A DNA stretch of 64,000 bases from Bacillota bacterium (GTDB lineage: Bacteria > Bacillota > Sulfobacillia > Sulfobacillales > Sulfobacillaceae). The DNA lies in the NCBI GenBank assembly GCA_026627385.1, contig JAPNUR010000003.1, forward strand, positions 62,001 through 126,000, read 5' to 3'. Shown piece after piece: positions 46,273 to 53,985 of this stretch; the first letter of the stretch is position 1; every line of letters starts with the position of its first letter. Below the pieces are notes generated by a model, which saw nothing but the letters and a program-made list of their open reading frames with translations, was not told the DNA's origin and did no database searches. A program made the position numbers and the translations under genes.

Positions 46273-46550
46273 GGTGCGTGATGTCGGTTGTGACGTGCGC
46301 GGGCAGGCCATACTTGCCGTGTGAGGTGCTCTTCCGGGTAGGGCATGCCAAGCGATGCGCTGTGGTGGTGCATGCCGTTCGCGGGATTGTACGCGGAGGA
46401 TGCAGGCAGAGCAACTGGGGGCTATTGGCCACATCCGCTATTGGTCGACTGCATCGGGAGCAGAAGGCTGTCGTCTCCCAGCTGTTGGTGCATGTTTATA
46501 GTTGAGCGTCAGTGGCTCGGCGGAAGGGGCGTGTCTTCCGCCTGTTGCTG
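46273..46550. other. Spacer with no supported gene
   Basis: Short open frames only; nothing recognised. Confidence 0.4.
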
Positions 46551-46706
46551 CTATGGAGCAGAGGTCGTGTCCTCGCGGAGGCTATCATTCATAAACCGCC
46601 AGCATTCCCAGCACCCCCGGCAGCAAAAGATGTGGTTATCGGCGACATACGGATGACGCCCGACGGGCTGACCGCACCAATCACAGGTCTCTCCTAAAAC
46701 AGCCAT
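46551..46706 (-). CDS. Small Cys-rich metal-binding protein
   Basis: A 51-residue protein: ETCDWCGQPVGRHPY, then FCCRGCWECWRF. The CxxCG...FCCxGC pattern matches the N-terminal metal-binding segment found in copper-type P-ATPases and in TRASH-like zinc/copper sites. GGAGG lies 7 bases before the ATG. It overlaps the end of the upstream transporter gene by 13 bases, so it is coupled to it. It may deliver or buffer Cu or another soft metal. A longer frame exists upstream but would run through the neighbouring gene in the wrong frame. Confidence 0.7.
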   Translation of the reverse strand: MAVLGETCDWCGQPVGRHPYVADNHIFCCRGCWECWRFMNDSLREDTTSAP

Positions 46707-47407
46707 GGGTTGACCTCCGGAATTAGGCCGTTGACTGAAAGGCCGCGGAGCGCAAAGAGCATACCGGAAAGGCCGATGAGGACGGCGCTGACGTAGTTGG
46801 CCCAGCGACCGCGCAGGTGCTGGCGGCCGTAAAAACCAGCGAGTGCAATGCTCACCATGGCTGGTAAGGTTCCCAATCCGAAGGCCAAGAGCGTCAGCCC
46901 GCCACGCCACCAGGTTCCGGCCGCGGCAGCCGCCAGCAACAAGGCAAAGAGCAATCCGCACGGATGGGTACTGAGGAGAACCCCTGACACGAAACTGGAG
47001 AGGTTGGTCCGCGCCTGCGTGAGCTGCATCAGCCATCTCCTAACGGGCCCCCGGGTCATGGGCGAAAAGCGCTCCACGCCGCTCATGGCGTGGCCAGTCC
47101 GCAGTTGCTGCACGGCCCATACCATCATCAGAAGTCCACCCACAATCCCGGCCACACCGTCTAGTCCCTGCGTTTTGGCGGCAAGGTTGACAAAAGATCC
47201 GATGAGACCAAATACCCCTCCGAGAACGGTAAAACCCAGCAGGCGTCCTGCGTTATGCAACGCGATCCAACGCAGAGGATGAGACGGGCCGTTGTGGCGT
47301 GCAAGATTGAGGCTAAAGGCGAAAGCAAACGGCCCGCACATACCTGCGCAGTGCAAAAATCCTTGCAACAACCCCACGCCCAGGGCTGCAACGAGGGCGG
47401 TAGCCAT
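46694..47407 (-). CDS. Sulfite exporter TauE/SafE-like (UreH/DsbD-related) membrane protein
   Basis: A 237-residue membrane protein with six helices. GFLHCAGMCGPFAFAF (residues 17-32) is the signature of the group found next to fixGHI and copper genes, with a Cys-x3-Cys pair in the first helix. LLSTHPCGLLFALLLAAAAAG gives the matching second half, as in DsbD-type membrane thiol carriers. Probably moves metal or reducing power across the membrane. Start at 47407 behind AAAGGAG; the upstream frame is not supported. Confidence 0.85.
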   Translation of the reverse strand: MATALVAALGVGLLQGFLHCAGMCGPFAFAFSLNLARHNGPSHPLRWIALHNAGRLLGFTVLGGVFGLIGSFVNLAAKTQGLDGVAGIVGGLLMMVWAVQQLRTGHAMSGVERFSPMTRGPVRRWLMQLTQARTNLSSFVSGVLLSTHPCGLLFALLLAAAAAGTWWRGGLTLLAFGLGTLPAMVSIALAGFYGRQHLRGRWANYVSAVLIGLSGMLFALRGLSVNGLIPEVNPWLF

Positions 47408-47466
47408 GTCTGACTCCTTTACTCGCGATCCCCACTGTCTAGGGTCCAACGACGCATACTGACGAC

Positions 47467-47862
47467 TCAATTTGCTACGTTGACAGCATAAACTTCGCGC
47501 CATATACGGTGTGTGGCGCGAATGACCAGCGTTAAACGCCAAGGGCCCGCCATGGTAGGGACAACTTGCCCGTCGAATTGGCCAAGCCGTAAATGGTGCC
47601 ATGTTACAGGGACGGGCGGCATGCTCATCTCAGTCATGGTAAGAGTGCCGCTCACTTGGGTTCGGCTGGGCGGGGGAGAGACGGTCAGGCGAAAAGTGGC
47701 GGCTCTCAGTTCGGTGGGGACGGTGAGCCAGCGCAATGTGATCGTGATACCGCCTTCATGGCGGGAGACCGCCGGCGCCGGATGTGGAGGCGTGGCCGCG
47801 CTTGCGCAACCCGTGAGTCCGAGAAGAATGAGGGGCAACGTCACCCATTTTAGCCGGCGCAC
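47467..47862 (-). CDS. FixH/YtkA-like lipoprotein
   Basis: A 131-residue lipoprotein: a signal with lipobox LLGLTGC places the cysteine near residue 18. The mature part resembles the YtkA/FixH fold: ITITLRWLTVPTELRAATFRL, then SGTLTMTEMSMPPVPVTW (the MSMP methionine loop suits copper binding) and GPWRLTLVIRA. GTG 47862 follows AAGGAGG. In other bacteria these proteins accompany oxidase assembly and copper handling. Confidence 0.78.
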   Translation of the reverse strand: MRRLKWVTLPLILLGLTGCASAATPPHPAPAVSRHEGGITITLRWLTVPTELRAATFRLTVSPPPSRTQVSGTLTMTEMSMPPVPVTWHHLRLGQFDGQVVPTMAGPWRLTLVIRATHRIWREVYAVNVAN

Positions 47863-47934
47863 CGTAAGCCACCTCCTTCCCGTCAATCCACGTTCTTCAT
47901 TATATCAAGTGGACAGGGGCGACAGTCCTGATAA

Positions 47935-48390
47935 TTAAGAGGGCGCGCGGCCGATGGTGATGGCCCTGGCGGCCTCGTCAAAATCGGGCCAGTCGCGCAT
48001 GGACCGTCCCCAATGGCGATAGGCGATGTGACCATCGGCATCGATACCCATGAATGCCGGCAAGCGGCCTAGTCGCCACCAATGGACCTCTTGGCCCAGG
48101 GCGTGGAGGACGGTTCCTGAGGGGTCGGCAATGGCCCAGAATGTCATCCCGTGTTGCGCGAAATATTGACGCAGACGTTCAGGCGGATCCGGCGCAATGA
48201 CTAATATGCGAATGCCTTGTTGCTGGTAGCGTTCAGCCCTTTGTTGGAGCTCGCCGAGCTCGCGACGGCAAAATGGTCATTGCAACCCTCTTAACAGGAC
48301 AACAAATAACGGGGCTTGGTCGACTACGGTGTCTTGGGTGACCGTTTGGCCTGTTAAATCGACGGCATGAAACGGCGGCAACGAATCCAT
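47935..48390 (-). CDS. Probable selenocysteine-containing peroxiredoxin-like (AhpC/TSA) protein
   Basis: A 151-residue protein if the in-frame TGA at 48279-48277 is read as selenocysteine (residue 38). The N-terminus (ATG 48390, behind AGGAGG) runs DSLPPFHAVDLTGQTVTQ and LFVVLLRGLQ; the TGA is followed by PFCRRELGELQQRAERY, then GIRILVIAPDPPERLRQYF, MTFWAIADPSGTVLHALG and LPAFMGIDADGHIAYRHWG. In AhpC/TSA relatives the same spot is the first Cys of CPFC, so the motif becomes U-P-F-C. No other stop or frameshift exists in the gene. A hairpin suited to a bacterial SECIS element follows the TGA, and selA is in the window. It heads a minus-strand operon with metal- and thiol-related genes. A mutated Cys codon (TGC to TGA) is the alternative. 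Confidence 0.82.
48247..48261 (-). promoter_or_regulatory. Candidate bacterial SECIS hairpin
   Basis: Counting the TGA as nt 1-3 on the minus strand, GAGCTC (19-24) can pair with GAGCTC (28-33) around a GGC loop; a shifted fold, TCGC (15-18) with GCGA (26-29), has a seven-base loop starting with G. Both put a loop with a leading G about 16-22 nt past the TGA, as described for bacterial SECIS elements. Confidence 0.5.
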
Positions 48391-48510
48391 GGCATGCTAC
48401 CTCCTGATTGAGTTTTTTGAGTTGAATCCCTCGATCAAATCCCTTACCATGGGAAAATAATGTGCATCGCAATCAATGCCTTCATGAAATACATAGGGTG
48501 AGGTCAGTTT

Positions 48511-49749
48511 ATGGCAATTTTCTGGCGCTATCCTGGCTTTCGTTGGTTGTGGTCAGGTCAGTTATTATCGCAACTGGGCAACGCGATCTTTTCTATCTTA
48601 GCGCTTTGGGAGATTCAGTTAAAGGCGCCAGTGTTGCTGTCCATCGCGGGACTGGCCATGACCTTGCCGTCTTTTTTGGGGGTGGTGGGGGGAACATTGG
48701 TGGACCGCTACGATCCGCGAAAAATCATGCTGATGACTGATGCGATGCGGGGATTGGCGGTCCTGTTAGGGCTTATCGCCCTGGTCAACCCTCATTGGTT
48801 ATTGTGGGTGATGATCCTCCTCATTGCGTTGAACGCCTTGGGCGGAGCGGTGTTTATGCCCGCGGAACTCGTGCTCCTGCCCCATTTGGTGGACAGTGAA
48901 GACCTGGTTGGAGCCAATGGATTGTATTCGGTCACGAGTCAAATGGCATCGGCCTTGGGTTCCGCCATGGGTGGCGCCGCCGTGGTGGGGTTGGGCATTC
49001 GCGTGGTCTTTGGCCTCGACACTGGATCGTTTTGGATTTCTGCTGCCACCATTGCCCTAATGATGCGCACGGTAGCGATGCCTCAGCGGCCACAGGAAGG
49101 CCGAGTTGAAGAGCATCATTCCTCGTCATTTTGGGCCCGAATTCGCGAAGGGGCTCGGACCTTTGGGCGGATTCCGGTCTTGACCCGGTTGTTGCCAGCC
49201 ATTGTTCTGAGCAACTTTGCCTTTATGGCAGCCTTTACGATGATGCCATATTGGGTTCACCATCATTTGCACGCCAATGCGCTGTGGTACGGGTTGGTGG
49301 ATGGAAGCTGGGCGGCGGGCATGGTGCTGGGCAGTATGACGGCTGGGACTTTTCGACGCTGGTCCTTAAAACTGGTCATGATGGCACTGTCGTTAACGGT
49401 TGGGGTCCTGACCTTGGGATTTGCCGCCTCGCCATGGGTGTTTTTGTCTGCTCCATTAATCTTGTTAGCGGGGGCAGCCAACGGAGTCATGAATGCGCTA
49501 TTGATGACCCTTCTGCAACGGCTGGTGCCGAAACCCGTGCAGGGACGTGTCTTTGGCTTGGTGATGACGCTGTTTGGCGTCGCAAACCCATTGGGATCGT
49601 TGGCGGCGGGGCTTTTGCTGCACGTGTTGCCGCTTGCCTGGTCGTGGGTGTTGGCGGCGCTGTCGGTCATCATTTTGGCCATCAACATGGGGCGGCTCCA
49701 GGACGAGTTTGACGCGCTCGATGGCGGGGGCAGTGTGACTGCCCTTTAG
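48511..49749 (+). CDS. MFS transporter (MdtG/NreB-like)
   Basis: A 412-residue permease with 12 predicted helices. FWRYPGFRWLWSGQLLSQLG is the typical start of the enterobactin-exporter/NreB type; LVDRYDPRKIMLMTDAMRG is the helix 2-3 loop motif A variant. The centre (NFAFMAAFTMMPYWVHHHL) and VPKPVQGRVFGLVM near the end are also family-like. GGTGAGG precedes the ATG. It is divergent from the selenoprotein operon and could be a metal or drug exporter, substrate unknown. Confidence 0.85.
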   Translation: MAIFWRYPGFRWLWSGQLLSQLGNAIFSILALWEIQLKAPVLLSIAGLAMTLPSFLGVVGGTLVDRYDPRKIMLMTDAMRGLAVLLGLIALVNPHWLLWVMILLIALNALGGAVFMPAELVLLPHLVDSEDLVGANGLYSVTSQMASALGSAMGGAAVVGLGIRVVFGLDTGSFWISAATIALMMRTVAMPQRPQEGRVEEHHSSSFWARIREGARTFGRIPVLTRLLPAIVLSNFAFMAAFTMMPYWVHHHLHANALWYGLVDGSWAAGMVLGSMTAGTFRRWSLKLVMMALSLTVGVLTLGFAASPWVFLSAPLILLAGAANGVMNALLMTLLQRLVPKPVQGRVFGLVMTLFGVANPLGSLAAGLLLHVLPLAWSWVLAALSVIILAINMGRLQDEFDALDGGGSVTAL

Positions 49750-49857
49750 GAATCTTAACCGACGTCACAAATTGGTAACACTTTGGTGGTAGGGTAACGG
49801 TCAGGGGTGCGCAACCGCTAGACAGTTTATCGATAATTGAGGTGGTATATCGTTCCC

Positions 49858-49974
49858 ATGAAGCTATCCGATCGGGCACAGGCCAACGGCATCTCTTATA
49901 AAGCTGTATGGGTATGGTGGAAACACGGGAAGCTCCCCGTTCCCGTCCGTCAGACGCCGACGGGGACGATCTGA
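49858..49974 (+). pseudogene. IS607 tnpA remnant
   Basis: 38 codons reading MKLSDRAQANGISYKAVWVW, WKHGKLPVPVRQTPTGTI and then TGA. This is the MerR-type DNA-binding start of IS607 recombinases cut short just after the helix-turn-helix; the rest is missing. The sequence at 50040-50130 may be debris from the same element's right end. Confidence 0.7.
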
Positions 49975-50145
49975 GTGGAGGTGCCTGAGTCACAAGGCAC
50001 GGGAGTGGTGTGATACGCTCGCGTGTCTTTGGGTGATCGCATGTTGATCCCGTGCCACTACGCCGGAAGGCCGTTTAGAGATTCCTTCTCCGCGACGAGA
50101 AGACCCCCAGAATCCGTGGGCTTGGGGTTGTTGGCTTTGGTTTTG

Positions 50146-50946
50146 TTAACGGGACGCCCCGTTTCCTAATGATGCCAGGTAATATTCCAATTCAACTCCG
50201 CCAATCCAAAGAAGATCATGGGCGGCATGCTTCAAAATGCAGACGTATTCAGACTCATGGGTCGATCGGACAGATGGATAGGAAATCGACAATGCGGCGA
50301 TGACCCGTTGTTCTAGTGTGTACACGGGTACGGCGATGCATTGAATACCCACTTCAAACTCTTCGCGATCATAAGCCACCTGATCGGTCCGAATGCGGGC
50401 TAATTCTTGATAAATTTGGTCGGGTTGGGTCAGGGTCCGTGGCGTGCGCGGGATTAGCGGCTCTTGAGATAACACCGTCTCGACGGTTTGCGCGTCTTGA
50501 AATGCCAAGAGTAATTTGCCACTGGCTCGGGCCAAGGTGTGGCTGCCGTAATGGAGCACCAACCCATCGACTCGCAGTGCTTGTGATCCGTGGGCAATGG
50601 CAATGATCACGGACCGCGTTTCTCGCCAAATGGCGAGATAGGTGGTTTCCCCGGTTTCTCGGGCTACCGAGTTCAACGTATCTTGAACCAAATCCGGCAA
50701 GGGATGCTGTCGTAAATATTGATTCCCCCAATAACGGACGGTTTGACCCAAAACATACTGGTGGGGTTGGGCCGCCCGTTGCAACAGGTTATCCTGTAAC
50801 AGTGTTTTCACTAGATGATGACAGGTACTTAGTTGAATACCGGTTTTTTGCGAGATCTCCGTTACAGACAAACCCGATGGCGCGTCGGCCACCACCGACA
50901 AGACGCGCGTCGCCTTGGACACTGAGTGAATGATCCCCGAATTCAT
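50146..50946 (-). CDS. IclR-family transcriptional regulator
   Basis: A 266-residue regulator. The winged helix-turn-helix is at about 1-70 (SVSKATRVLSVVADAPSGLS, VTEISQKTGIQLSTCHHLVK), and the IclR effector domain follows (TYLAIWRETRSVIIAIAHGS, SHTLARASGKLLLAF, EFEVGIQCIAVPVYT). GGGAGG precedes the ATG. It is divergent from the catabolic operon with 145 bases between, so it most likely controls that operon in response to its substrate. Confidence 0.92.
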   Translation of the reverse strand: MNSGIIHSVSKATRVLSVVADAPSGLSVTEISQKTGIQLSTCHHLVKTLLQDNLLQRAAQPHQYVLGQTVRYWGNQYLRQHPLPDLVQDTLNSVARETGETTYLAIWRETRSVIIAIAHGSQALRVDGLVLHYGSHTLARASGKLLLAFQDAQTVETVLSQEPLIPRTPRTLTQPDQIYQELARIRTDQVAYDREEFEVGIQCIAVPVYTLEQRVIAALSISYPSVRSTHESEYVCILKHAAHDLLWIGGVELEYYLASLGNGASR

Positions 50947-51012
50947 GACAAGATCCTCCCTAAACGATTAAACCGCAAACAAAAAAGATCCGCGATTCGG
51001 CAATTCTCCATA

Positions 51013-51042
51013 TTGCCAGACTATCATGTTGACACTTATAAT
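51013..51042 (+). promoter_or_regulatory. Promoter of the catabolic operon with possible IclR site
   Basis: TTGCCA (51013-51018), 18-base spacer, TATAAT (51037-51042). A short inverted repeat TTCA-CAATA-TGAA at 51063-51075 lies just past the predicted start and could be the regulator's operator. Confidence 0.6.
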
Positions 51043-51091
51043 TGTATCAGAATGAAGTAAAGTTCACAATATGAATTAAGGAGCTACCTCG

Positions 51092-51553
51092 ATGCGTTTA
51101 CAAGGGCAGGAGCAGATCGAAGCACCGATCCAGACGGTTTTTACAAGTCTGACGGATCCCCGTGTGTTGTCGAAAACATTACCCGGTCTCCAGTCCCTGG
51201 AACCCACAGATGCGAACACCTATCGTGCGCGATTGTCGGTGGGAATTGCCGCTGTACGGGGGGCATTTGACGGCATGTTGATCCTCCGTGAGCTTGAGCC
51301 TCCGACGGCATACGCCTTGTACATGACGGCGCGCGGGGCGGGGGGCGTGGTGGAGGTCACGCTGCGCGTTCATCTCGCGGAAGACGCGAATTCCGTGACG
51401 CGAATCGAGTATACGGGAGAGGCTGCATTGAGTGGAGTGTGGGCCGCGCTGGGTAGCCGCATGGCTTCGGGGGTTGCCCAAACCTTGATTCGCCAGTTTT
51501 TCACGGCGCTGCGTCAAGAAGTGCGCTCGTTGGCGTCGGCGGCTACTTCCTAG
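51092..51553 (+). CDS. CoxG-family (SRPBCC) protein
   Basis: A 153-residue SRPBCC-fold protein of the CO dehydrogenase subunit G family: GQEQIEAPIQTVFTSLTDPR, LSKTLPGLQSLEP, RLSVGIAAVRGAFDGML and a C-terminal amphipathic helix RQFFTALRQEVRSL. CoxG proteins occur with molybdenum hydroxylases and are thought to help attach or mature them. AAGGAG precedes the ATG. First gene of the nine-gene operon. Confidence 0.88.
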   Translation: MRLQGQEQIEAPIQTVFTSLTDPRVLSKTLPGLQSLEPTDANTYRARLSVGIAAVRGAFDGMLILRELEPPTAYALYMTARGAGGVVEVTLRVHLAEDANSVTRIEYTGEAALSGVWAALGSRMASGVAQTLIRQFFTALRQEVRSLASAATS

Positions 51554-51591
51554 TGATTAACGGATTTCGTTGGAATCAGGAAGGAGGACTC

Positions 51592-53970
51592 ATGGTGGAT
51601 GCATCAAATTTAGTGGGCCAAAGTGTGCGCCGGAAAGAGGACGTACGGTTGTTGACCGGCCATGGCCAGTTCGTGGATGATATTAGCCTACCCGGTATGT
51701 TATATGCCGCTGTGTTAAGAAGTCCATATCCTCATGCGCGAATTCGCTCGGTGGATGTTTCGGGCGCCTTGCGCCTTGATGGAGTTGAAGCGGTGATTAC
51801 GGGAGACGATGCCCAGCAACTCGGTAAGCCTATGGCGGTAACGTTGGACTTATTTACGAAAGTGCCTACCATTTATCCGTTGGCTGTGAATAAAGTGCGG
51901 TATGTCGGGGAGCCGGTCGCGGCCGTGGCGGCTACGAGCCGTGAAGTGGCGGAAGATGCGGTGGAACTGATCGTGGTGGACTACGAACCCCTTCCCCCGA
52001 TCGTCAGTATCGAGGATGCCGAACAACCAACGAGCCTATTATATGAGGAATGGGGCCATAATCGGCAGCTGGATTGGCAATTTCAAGTGGGGGATGTGGG
52101 TTCCGCTCTGGCGGGCGCAGACGTGGTAATCTCTGAAGATTTTCCTCATCATCGGTATACCGGTGTGCCTTTGGAAAGCCGGGTTTGTCTAGCGGATTAT
52201 CGCCCGGGGCAAGGCGCTTTGACCGTTTGGATGTCCACACAAGCTCCTCATCAATGCCGCACGCTGTTCGCTCAGTCTCTAGGGTTACCCGAACATCAGA
52301 TCACGGTGATTGCGCCTGACGTCGGGGGAGGATTCGGGACGAAATTGCAAATTAATGCCGAGCTGATTCCGGTGCTCTTATCCATAAAAAGTGGACGACC
52401 CGTCAAATGGACTGAAGATCGGTACGAAAATTTAGTATCCGGCGTGCATACGCGTGATTACGTGTGCCATTTGGAAGTAGGATTTCGGCGCGACGGGACA
52501 ATGACCGGCGTGAAGGCCAGCTTGGTGGGAAATCTCGGCTGTGACGGAACGTGTGATGCCGCGGGGACGGCGGCATTGCTGGTCGCGGCTGCCTATCTTC
52601 CCGGCCCGTATCATGTGCCGGCCTTCGGCGTAGACGTTGTAGGATATGTCACCAATAAGGCGCCGTACGGCGCGTATCGTGGGTACGGCAAAGACATTGC
52701 AAATTATCCCATGGAGCGTCTGATGGAGATGGCGGCCGAGAAGCTGCATATCGATCCGTTGGAATTGCGTCGTCGGAATGTGATCCAACCGGACGAATAT
52801 CCCTATCAGCAAATTTCGGGACCATTATATGATAGTGGGGATTATCCGGCCATGATCGCAAAAGCGCGAGAAGTCCTCGATTATGAGAATTTTCGTCGTC
52901 AGCAAGATGAGACCCGTCGAGAGGGCAAATATCTGGGGATTGGATTTGCCGCGATGTTGGAGCCCTCGGGCGCAGCCGTTCCTAACGGAATCTTTAACGG
53001 GTATGAACCCGCGACGGTTCGGATGACGCCGGAGGGCCAGTTTCTCGTGTTTACGGGAAATCAAGATATTGGCCAAGGCATCGAAACCACTCTGGCCCAA
53101 GTGGCCGCGAGCCAATTCGGGGTCTCGGTGGATGATGTGCGGGTCGTTTTCGGGGACACCAACGCCGTGCCCTATGGGTTGGGGTCGTTTTCGAGCCGCG
53201 GAGCGACTTACGCCGTGTCGGCGGTGCATCGTGCCAGCGTTCAATTAGCCAACAAGCTCAAGCGCATTGCGGCGAATATCTTGGAAGCGAGCGCCGCCGA
53301 TTTGGTGTTCACGCAAGGCGCGGTGGAAGTGGCAGGAGTGCCGAGCCGTCGGTTAACCCTGCAAGAGCTGGGTAATAAAGTGTACCTGTGGCCCGGGCCA
53401 TACGGGACCGTGCCGCCTGGGGACGATCCGGATCTTCAAGCCACGGAAACGTTTATGGGCCCACGGGTGCGTTGGCAACCCGATGAGCAGGGCCGTATCA
53501 ACCTCTATACGACTCACCCGACAGGAATCTATGCGGCGATTGTGGAAGTGGATCCCGAGTTGGGGGATGTGAGATTACGGCGTTTTGTCGTGATTCACGA
53601 TGCGGGAGTAATTATTAATCCTTTGATTGCGGAAGCCCAGGTCGTAGGTGGTGTGGTTCAGGGGATGGGAGGCGCGTTGTGGGAGGAATTGCGCTATGAC
53701 GAAGAAGGGCAATTTTTGAGTGGCGACCTGACGTCGTATCTGCTGCCCACGGCTCCGGAAATTCCCGATGTCGAAGTCTACCATTTTGTCAGTCCGTCGC
53801 CCTTTACACCACTCGGCACGAAAGGAATGGGTGAGGGCGGGACCATTCCGACTCCGGCGGCGATCCTGAATGCGGTAAACGATGCATTACGTCCGCTCAA
53901 TGTCTTCCTTAACGATTTGCCGATTACGCCCCAAAAAGTCCGTGCCGCTTTACGCCAAGCCGGGCATTAA
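51592..53970 (+). CDS. Molybdopterin-binding large subunit, aerobic CO dehydrogenase-like
   Basis: A 792-residue large subunit of a molybdenum hydroxylase. SVRRKEDVRLLTGHGQFVDD is the CoxL-type start, GGGFGTKLQ the molybdopterin motif, GAYRGYGKD the active-site loop, and MGEGGT the catalytic glutamate region. The loop is neither AYxCSFR (form I CO dehydrogenase) nor AYRGAGR (form II), so true CO oxidation is not supported. It hydroxylates some organic compound, perhaps a heterocycle or aldehyde. GGAAGGAGG lies just before ATG 51592; the longer frame is not supported. Confidence 0.88.
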   Translation: MVDASNLVGQSVRRKEDVRLLTGHGQFVDDISLPGMLYAAVLRSPYPHARIRSVDVSGALRLDGVEAVITGDDAQQLGKPMAVTLDLFTKVPTIYPLAVNKVRYVGEPVAAVAATSREVAEDAVELIVVDYEPLPPIVSIEDAEQPTSLLYEEWGHNRQLDWQFQVGDVGSALAGADVVISEDFPHHRYTGVPLESRVCLADYRPGQGALTVWMSTQAPHQCRTLFAQSLGLPEHQITVIAPDVGGGFGTKLQINAELIPVLLSIKSGRPVKWTEDRYENLVSGVHTRDYVCHLEVGFRRDGTMTGVKASLVGNLGCDGTCDAAGTAALLVAAAYLPGPYHVPAFGVDVVGYVTNKAPYGAYRGYGKDIANYPMERLMEMAAEKLHIDPLELRRRNVIQPDEYPYQQISGPLYDSGDYPAMIAKAREVLDYENFRRQQDETRREGKYLGIGFAAMLEPSGAAVPNGIFNGYEPATVRMTPEGQFLVFTGNQDIGQGIETTLAQVAASQFGVSVDDVRVVFGDTNAVPYGLGSFSSRGATYAVSAVHRASVQLANKLKRIAANILEASAADLVFTQGAVEVAGVPSRRLTLQELGNKVYLWPGPYGTVPPGDDPDLQATETFMGPRVRWQPDEQGRINLYTTHPTGIYAAIVEVDPELGDVRLRRFVVIHDAGVIINPLIAEAQVVGGVVQGMGGALWEELRYDEEGQFLSGDLTSYLLPTAPEIPDVEVYHFVSPSPFTPLGTKGMGEGGTIPTPAAILNAVNDALRPLNVFLNDLPITPQKVRAALRQAGH

Positions 53971-53985
53971 ATCGGGAGGGTAGTC

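Noticed and set aside
46551-47036. A 161-codon minus-strand frame extending the Cys-rich mini-protein upstream
   Set aside because: The extension lies inside the transporter gene in another frame; the ribosome site and ATG at 46706 define the real start.
48233-48472. A 79-codon minus-strand frame overlapping the selenoprotein start
   Set aside because: It is out of frame with the peroxiredoxin domain, has no motif and is explained as a shadow of the gene read through TGA.
51592-53970. Calling the large subunit CoxL (CO dehydrogenase)
   Set aside because: The active-site loop lacks the form I AYxCSFR and form II AYRGAGR signatures, and neighbouring genes point to organic-compound breakdown.
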